Source of the DNA: JADHUC01 sp964617665
GTDB taxonomy: Bacteria > Planctomycetota > Planctomycetia > Pirellulales > Pirellulaceae
Assembly (NCBI GenBank): GCA_964617665.1
Contig: CAZUAH010000573.1
Span: forward strand, 1 to 8,825
Direction of reading: 5' to 3'
DNA: 8,825 bases
Below are positions 6,506-8,825 of this stretch, one piece after another. The translations under genes were made by a program, and so were the position numbers. Each line of letters starts with the position of its first letter. Positions within the stretch are counted from its first letter, which is position 1. The notes beneath the pieces were generated by a model, which did not search any database, was not told the DNA's origin, and saw only the letters and a program-made list of their open reading frames with translations.

Positions 6506-7708
6506 TCAACAAGAATTCGATTTGTCGCCGAACCAGTGCTTTGTCCGCAGACAGAATTTAACCAACATCAACATCACGGGGACTTCGATCAACACACCGA
6601 CGACTGTTGCCAAGGCTGCACCAGATGACAGGCCGAACAGCATTGTCGATGTTGCGATTGCCACCTCGAAGTGATTCGATGCCCCGATCATGGCGCTTGG
6701 GGCCGCGTTTTCGTAAGAGAGTTTCAACAGCTTCGACAGGATGTATCCCAAAGCAAAGATGACGACTGTCTGGATGAACAGCGGAACGGCGATCCACAGA
6801 ATCGTCATCGGTTTGGCCACGATCACGTCGCCTTTGAACGAAAACAGCAGGACAAGCGTTATCAGCAGTGCGGAAATCGTCACTGGTGTGAGGAAGTGGA
6901 GAAACCTCTCCTTGAACCACTGCTCGCCTTTCGTCGCGATCAACCACTTCCGCGAAAGATATCCGGCCACAAGAGGCAGCGCCACGTAGATGCCGATCGA
7001 CAACAATAGAGCCTGCCATGGAACGGGTAGCTCGCCCACATCGAGCAGGTAGCCGCCGAGCACGGCATACAGCACCAGCATCGTCAGCGAATTGATCGCC
7101 ACCATCACCAGCGTGTGGCCGTCGTTGCCTCGCGCCAAATAGCCCCACACCAGCACCATGGCCGTACAAGGAGCGATACCCAGGAGGATGCAACCGGCTA
7201 GATAGCTGCGCCAGAGAGGTACTTCCAGCACTTTGTCGCCATGTTGGTCCAGTACTACGTGCCCGGAACCGTACTCATCGCCAACCTCCAGCCCTTTGCC
7301 AAGCGGCACTCTGACGTGATCGACCTCGTCTGGGCCAATGAAGCCCAGAAAAAGCGTTCCCAGAAAAAACAATGCGATGGCGTACATGGTGAAGGGCTTG
7401 ACCGCCCAATTGATGAACAAAGTGAGGCCCACGGGCCGCATTGCCTTGCCCGCCTTCAGCACCTCGGCAAAATCGATCTTCACCATGATCGGGTACATCA
7501 TGAAGAACAGGCAAAGCGCGATCGGGATCGAAACGACCGGTGCATCGTCGACATGAATTGCCATGCCGTCCAAGTACCGCGCAACGCCCGGCGCAACCTT
7601 GCCGAGTACGATACCGCCGCCAATACACAGCGCTACCCAAACCGTGAGATACCGCTCGAAGAAACTGATGCCTTTGCTTGTCTTGTTTGTGCTGCTGTTT
7701 GTGTTCAT
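6506..7708 (-). CDS. acr3: Acr3-family arsenite efflux permease
   Basis: This inner-membrane antiporter would expel arsenite (As(III)) using the proton gradient. The 400-residue product has about ten hydrophobic segments and clear Acr3 landmarks: FFERYLTVWVALCIGGGI near the N-terminus, MMYPIMVKIDF (70-80), GIAPCTAMVLVW (177-188) with the conserved cysteine C181, and GASNHFEVAIA (342-352). SSGAALATVVGVLIEVPVML (361-380) carries the conserved glutamate E375. The Cys and Glu are the residues known to be essential in Acr3. An unusual hydrophilic stretch of about 40 residues (125-165), including DQHGDK, separates two membrane segments. The start is uncertain. The ATG at 7708 gives a normal N-terminus but has no Shine-Dalgarno sequence; a TTG at 7762 would add 18 residues. 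The gene follows the ArsR regulator, which presumably controls it. Confidence 0.93.
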   Translation of the reverse strand: MNTNSSTNKTSKGISFFERYLTVWVALCIGGGIVLGKVAPGVARYLDGMAIHVDDAPVVSIPIALCLFFMMYPIMVKIDFAEVLKAGKAMRPVGLTLFINWAVKPFTMYAIALFFLGTLFLGFIGPDEVDHVRVPLGKGLEVGDEYGSGHVVLDQHGDKVLEVPLWRSYLAGCILLGIAPCTAMVLVWGYLARGNDGHTLVMVAINSLTMLVLYAVLGGYLLDVGELPVPWQALLLSIGIYVALPLVAGYLSRKWLIATKGEQWFKERFLHFLTPVTISALLITLVLLFSFKGDVIVAKPMTILWIAVPLFIQTVVIFALGYILSKLLKLSYENAAPSAMIGASNHFEVAIATSTMLFGLSSGAALATVVGVLIEVPVMLMLVKFCLRTKHWFGDKSNSC

Positions 7709-7763
7709 TTTGTGTCGGTTTCGAGAGAAGATTCGAATCAAGGCCCTATAGGCCCGCGACAAG

Positions 7764-7770
7764 CTCCTTT
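7764..7770 (-). promoter_or_regulatory. Shine-Dalgarno-like AAAGGAG upstream of acr3
   Basis: AAAGGAG on the minus strand ends one base before an in-frame TTG (7762), too close for ordinary initiation, and about 55 bases before the ATG at 7708. An in-frame TAA overlaps its first base (7769-7771), which limits any further extension. Nothing else recognisable was found in the 84-base gap (7763-7846) between arsR and this site. Confidence 0.3.
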
Positions 7771-7846
7771 AGCTTCTGTGGCGACGATCGTTTGATGCAC
7801 TAGCAGACCCGTGGGCCGTCGACCTCAGATTGCGCTATCGGCTCCG

Positions 7847-8344
7847 TTATGCACTGGGGCAACATCCACCGGACTTCTTCAATTTGGCCGCGCGGGCCGC
7901 GTCCGCCTTCAGCTCCGGAACTTCGTCGAAGCAGCAGGTCGCGCAATCCAGTAGCTTGCGGTGGAATTCGGTTTCCGTGGGTGCCAGAGAATAGTGTATC
8001 CAAAGCCCCGATTTTCGGGCAATCACTAGCCCGGCCTTTCGCAGATGACCAAGATGGCGTGACACGCGGGGCTGCGGTGCCTGCAAAACTGCCACAATGT
8101 CGTTGACGCACAATTCGCCATCTCGAAGAAGGCTGAGAATCCTCAGTCTCGTTTGATCGCAGAAAGCACGAAACATCAGATCAATATCGTCTGCTTCGTG
8201 TTCTCGCGTTTTCTGCTTCTTGGCGGCGCGTTTTGCAGCGGTCATGGGCGGCTGTTTCGTTGAGTCTTGTCCGCGGCACTTAGACGTTGCTTGTGCTTTG
8301 GTAACGGAGGATTCGCGTCGTGTCAAGGTTTGCATCGTGGTCAT
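7847..8344 (-). CDS. arsR: ArsR-family metalloregulatory repressor
   Basis: The protein binds DNA as a dimer and releases it on binding As(III) or a related thiophilic ion. The winged-helix core runs from about residue 54 to 122: LMFRAFCDQTRLRILSLL, GELCVNDIVAVL, then the recognition helix in QPRVSRHLGHLRKAGLV and the wing ARKSGLWIHYSL. ELCVND corresponds to the classical ELCVCD arsenic site but keeps only one cysteine (C79). Other cysteines lie C-terminally (C134, C137, C138 in DCATCCF; C161, C162 in GGCC), so the sensor site has probably moved there, as in ArsR variants with C-terminal cysteines. The N-terminus is extended, hydrophilic and basic for about 50 residues. ATG at 8344 is used, but ATG codons at 8335 and 8245 are possible because none has a strong Shine-Dalgarno sequence. 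The gene lies 41 bases after an ABC ATPase gene and 138 before the acr3 ATG. Confidence 0.9.
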   Translation of the reverse strand: MTTMQTLTRRESSVTKAQATSKCRGQDSTKQPPMTAAKRAAKKQKTREHEADDIDLMFRAFCDQTRLRILSLLRDGELCVNDIVAVLQAPQPRVSRHLGHLRKAGLVIARKSGLWIHYSLAPTETEFHRKLLDCATCCFDEVPELKADAARAAKLKKSGGCCPSA

Positions 8345-8375
8345 CTTCGTGTTCCGTTCTTGATGCGGGACCTAT

Positions 8376-8390
8376 CTTGATCGCGTCAAG
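8376..8390. promoter_or_regulatory. Inverted repeat upstream of arsR, possible ArsR operator
   Basis: CTTGA-N5-TCAAG at 8376-8390 is a short perfect dyad overlapping the stop codon of the ABC ATPase gene, 32 bases before the arsR ATG at 8344. A further TTCTTGATG half-like site lies at 8357-8365. TTGA/TCAA dyads are common in ArsR-type operators, but the arms are only 5 bases and no clear -35/-10 pair was identified, so this is tentative. Confidence 0.25.
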
Positions 8391-8825
8391 CGACGTGCAG
8401 CGTCTTCTCGCCACGTTGGTCCTCCACGATCTTGCCCTCCGAGAGTTTCAGCTTGCGCTTCGCTCGCTCGGCGGCGCGAGGATCGTGTGTGACCATGGCA
8501 ATGGTTCGCCCTTCGTCGTTGAACGACTTGAAGAACCCGATTATCTGGTCTGCCGTTTCCGGGTCCAGATTGCCCGTTGGTTCATCAGCCAGAATGACGG
8601 CAGGATCGTTAGCCAACATCCGCGCCAGCGCGACTCGCTGCTGCTGGCCCACGCTCAGTTCCGCCGGCTTGTGGTCGAGTCGATCCCCCAGCCCGACGCG
8701 TTCTAGCAGGGCGGTCGCTCGCTCCTGCTGTTCCGCATTCCAGAATCCCGACAAGTAAAGCGGTATCTGGACGTTTTCCAGAGCGGTCAGATAGGGGACC
8801 AAGTTGAAGGTCTGGAATACGAAAC
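8386..8825 (-). CDS. ABC transporter ATP-binding subunit (LolD/MacB-like), N-terminus outside window
   Basis: The frame is open to the right edge, so the TTG at 8802 is not a start. The visible 146 residues begin FVFQTFNLVPYLTALENV, which includes the Q-loop glutamine. The ABC signature LSVGQQQRVALARML, Walker B VILADEPTGNLD and the switch histidine in MVTHD follow. Walker A lies outside the window. 'FQTFNLVPYLTALENV' and 'DEPTGNLD' match the LolD/MacB/FtsE-type subfamily, which works with FtsX-like permeases in lipoprotein or peptide export or envelope remodelling, at the cytoplasmic face of the inner membrane. The permease is not visible and would be expected outside the window. The protein ends GEKTLHVA at 8386-8388, 41 bases before arsR, so read-through into arsR is possible. 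No functional link to arsenic is evident. Confidence 0.92.
   Translation of the reverse strand, partial: FVFQTFNLVPYLTALENVQIPLYLSGFWNAEQQERATALLERVGLGDRLDHKPAELSVGQQQRVALARMLANDPAVILADEPTGNLDPETADQIIGFFKSFNDEGRTIAMVTHDPRAAERAKRKLKLSEGKIVEDQRGEKTLHVA

Noticed and set aside
7743..7754. Palindrome CCTATAGG near the acr3 start as an operator
   Set aside because: It is only 8 bases with non-matching flanks and is too short to support an operator call.

Overview
The window looks like bacterial chromosomal DNA of moderately high G+C, most likely from a planctomycete. This is an inference from gene types: a BlaI repressor paired with a very large M56 (BlaR1-like) protease that ends in repeated secretin-N-terminus-like modules, and a secreted protein with a 'DANRDSDLTNDP' type acidic loop. 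No rRNA, tRNA, CRISPR array or transposon is visible, and no taxonomic marker settles the assignment.

Layout. Bases 3-914 (+) hold the C-terminal part of a U32-family (collagenase-like) protein that enters from the left edge. It converges on a leftward BlaI / M56-protease pair (995-4081 and 4165-4587). That pair is driven by a near-consensus sigma-70 promoter (4627-4655) with two palindromic operators over it (4608-4624, 4633-4645). A candidate intrinsic terminator (4671-4721) separates it from the next transcription unit. From the right edge, still leftward, come an ABC-transporter ATPase fragment (8386-8825), an ArsR-family repressor (7847-8344), an Acr3-type arsenite efflux permease (6506-7708) and a secreted protein of unknown function (4754-6427). 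These are closely spaced and may be co-transcribed.

Most interesting point. The secreted protein's frame meets a TGA at 4904-4906, but the same frame continues for 49 protein-like codons to a tandem TAG TAG (4751-4756). Thirteen bases after the TGA, the mRNA can form a perfect 8-bp hairpin with a 3-nt UGG loop (4872-4890), in the position expected for a bacterial SECIS element. The recoded product would be 557 residues with Sec-508 in a Sec-Gly-Gly-Ser-Cys motif. I propose this as a candidate selenoprotein encoded next to arsenite-resistance genes. The competing explanations are a nonsense mutation, a sequencing error, or a true stop. Homologue alignment at residue 508 and a search for selA/selB/selC/selD in the genome would decide.

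How the genes work together. ArsR and Acr3 form a standard arsenite-sensing and export pair, although this ArsR has an altered cysteine layout and this Acr3 an extra hydrophilic loop. BlaI and the M56 protease form a separate, probably autoregulated, signal-responsive proteolytic switch.
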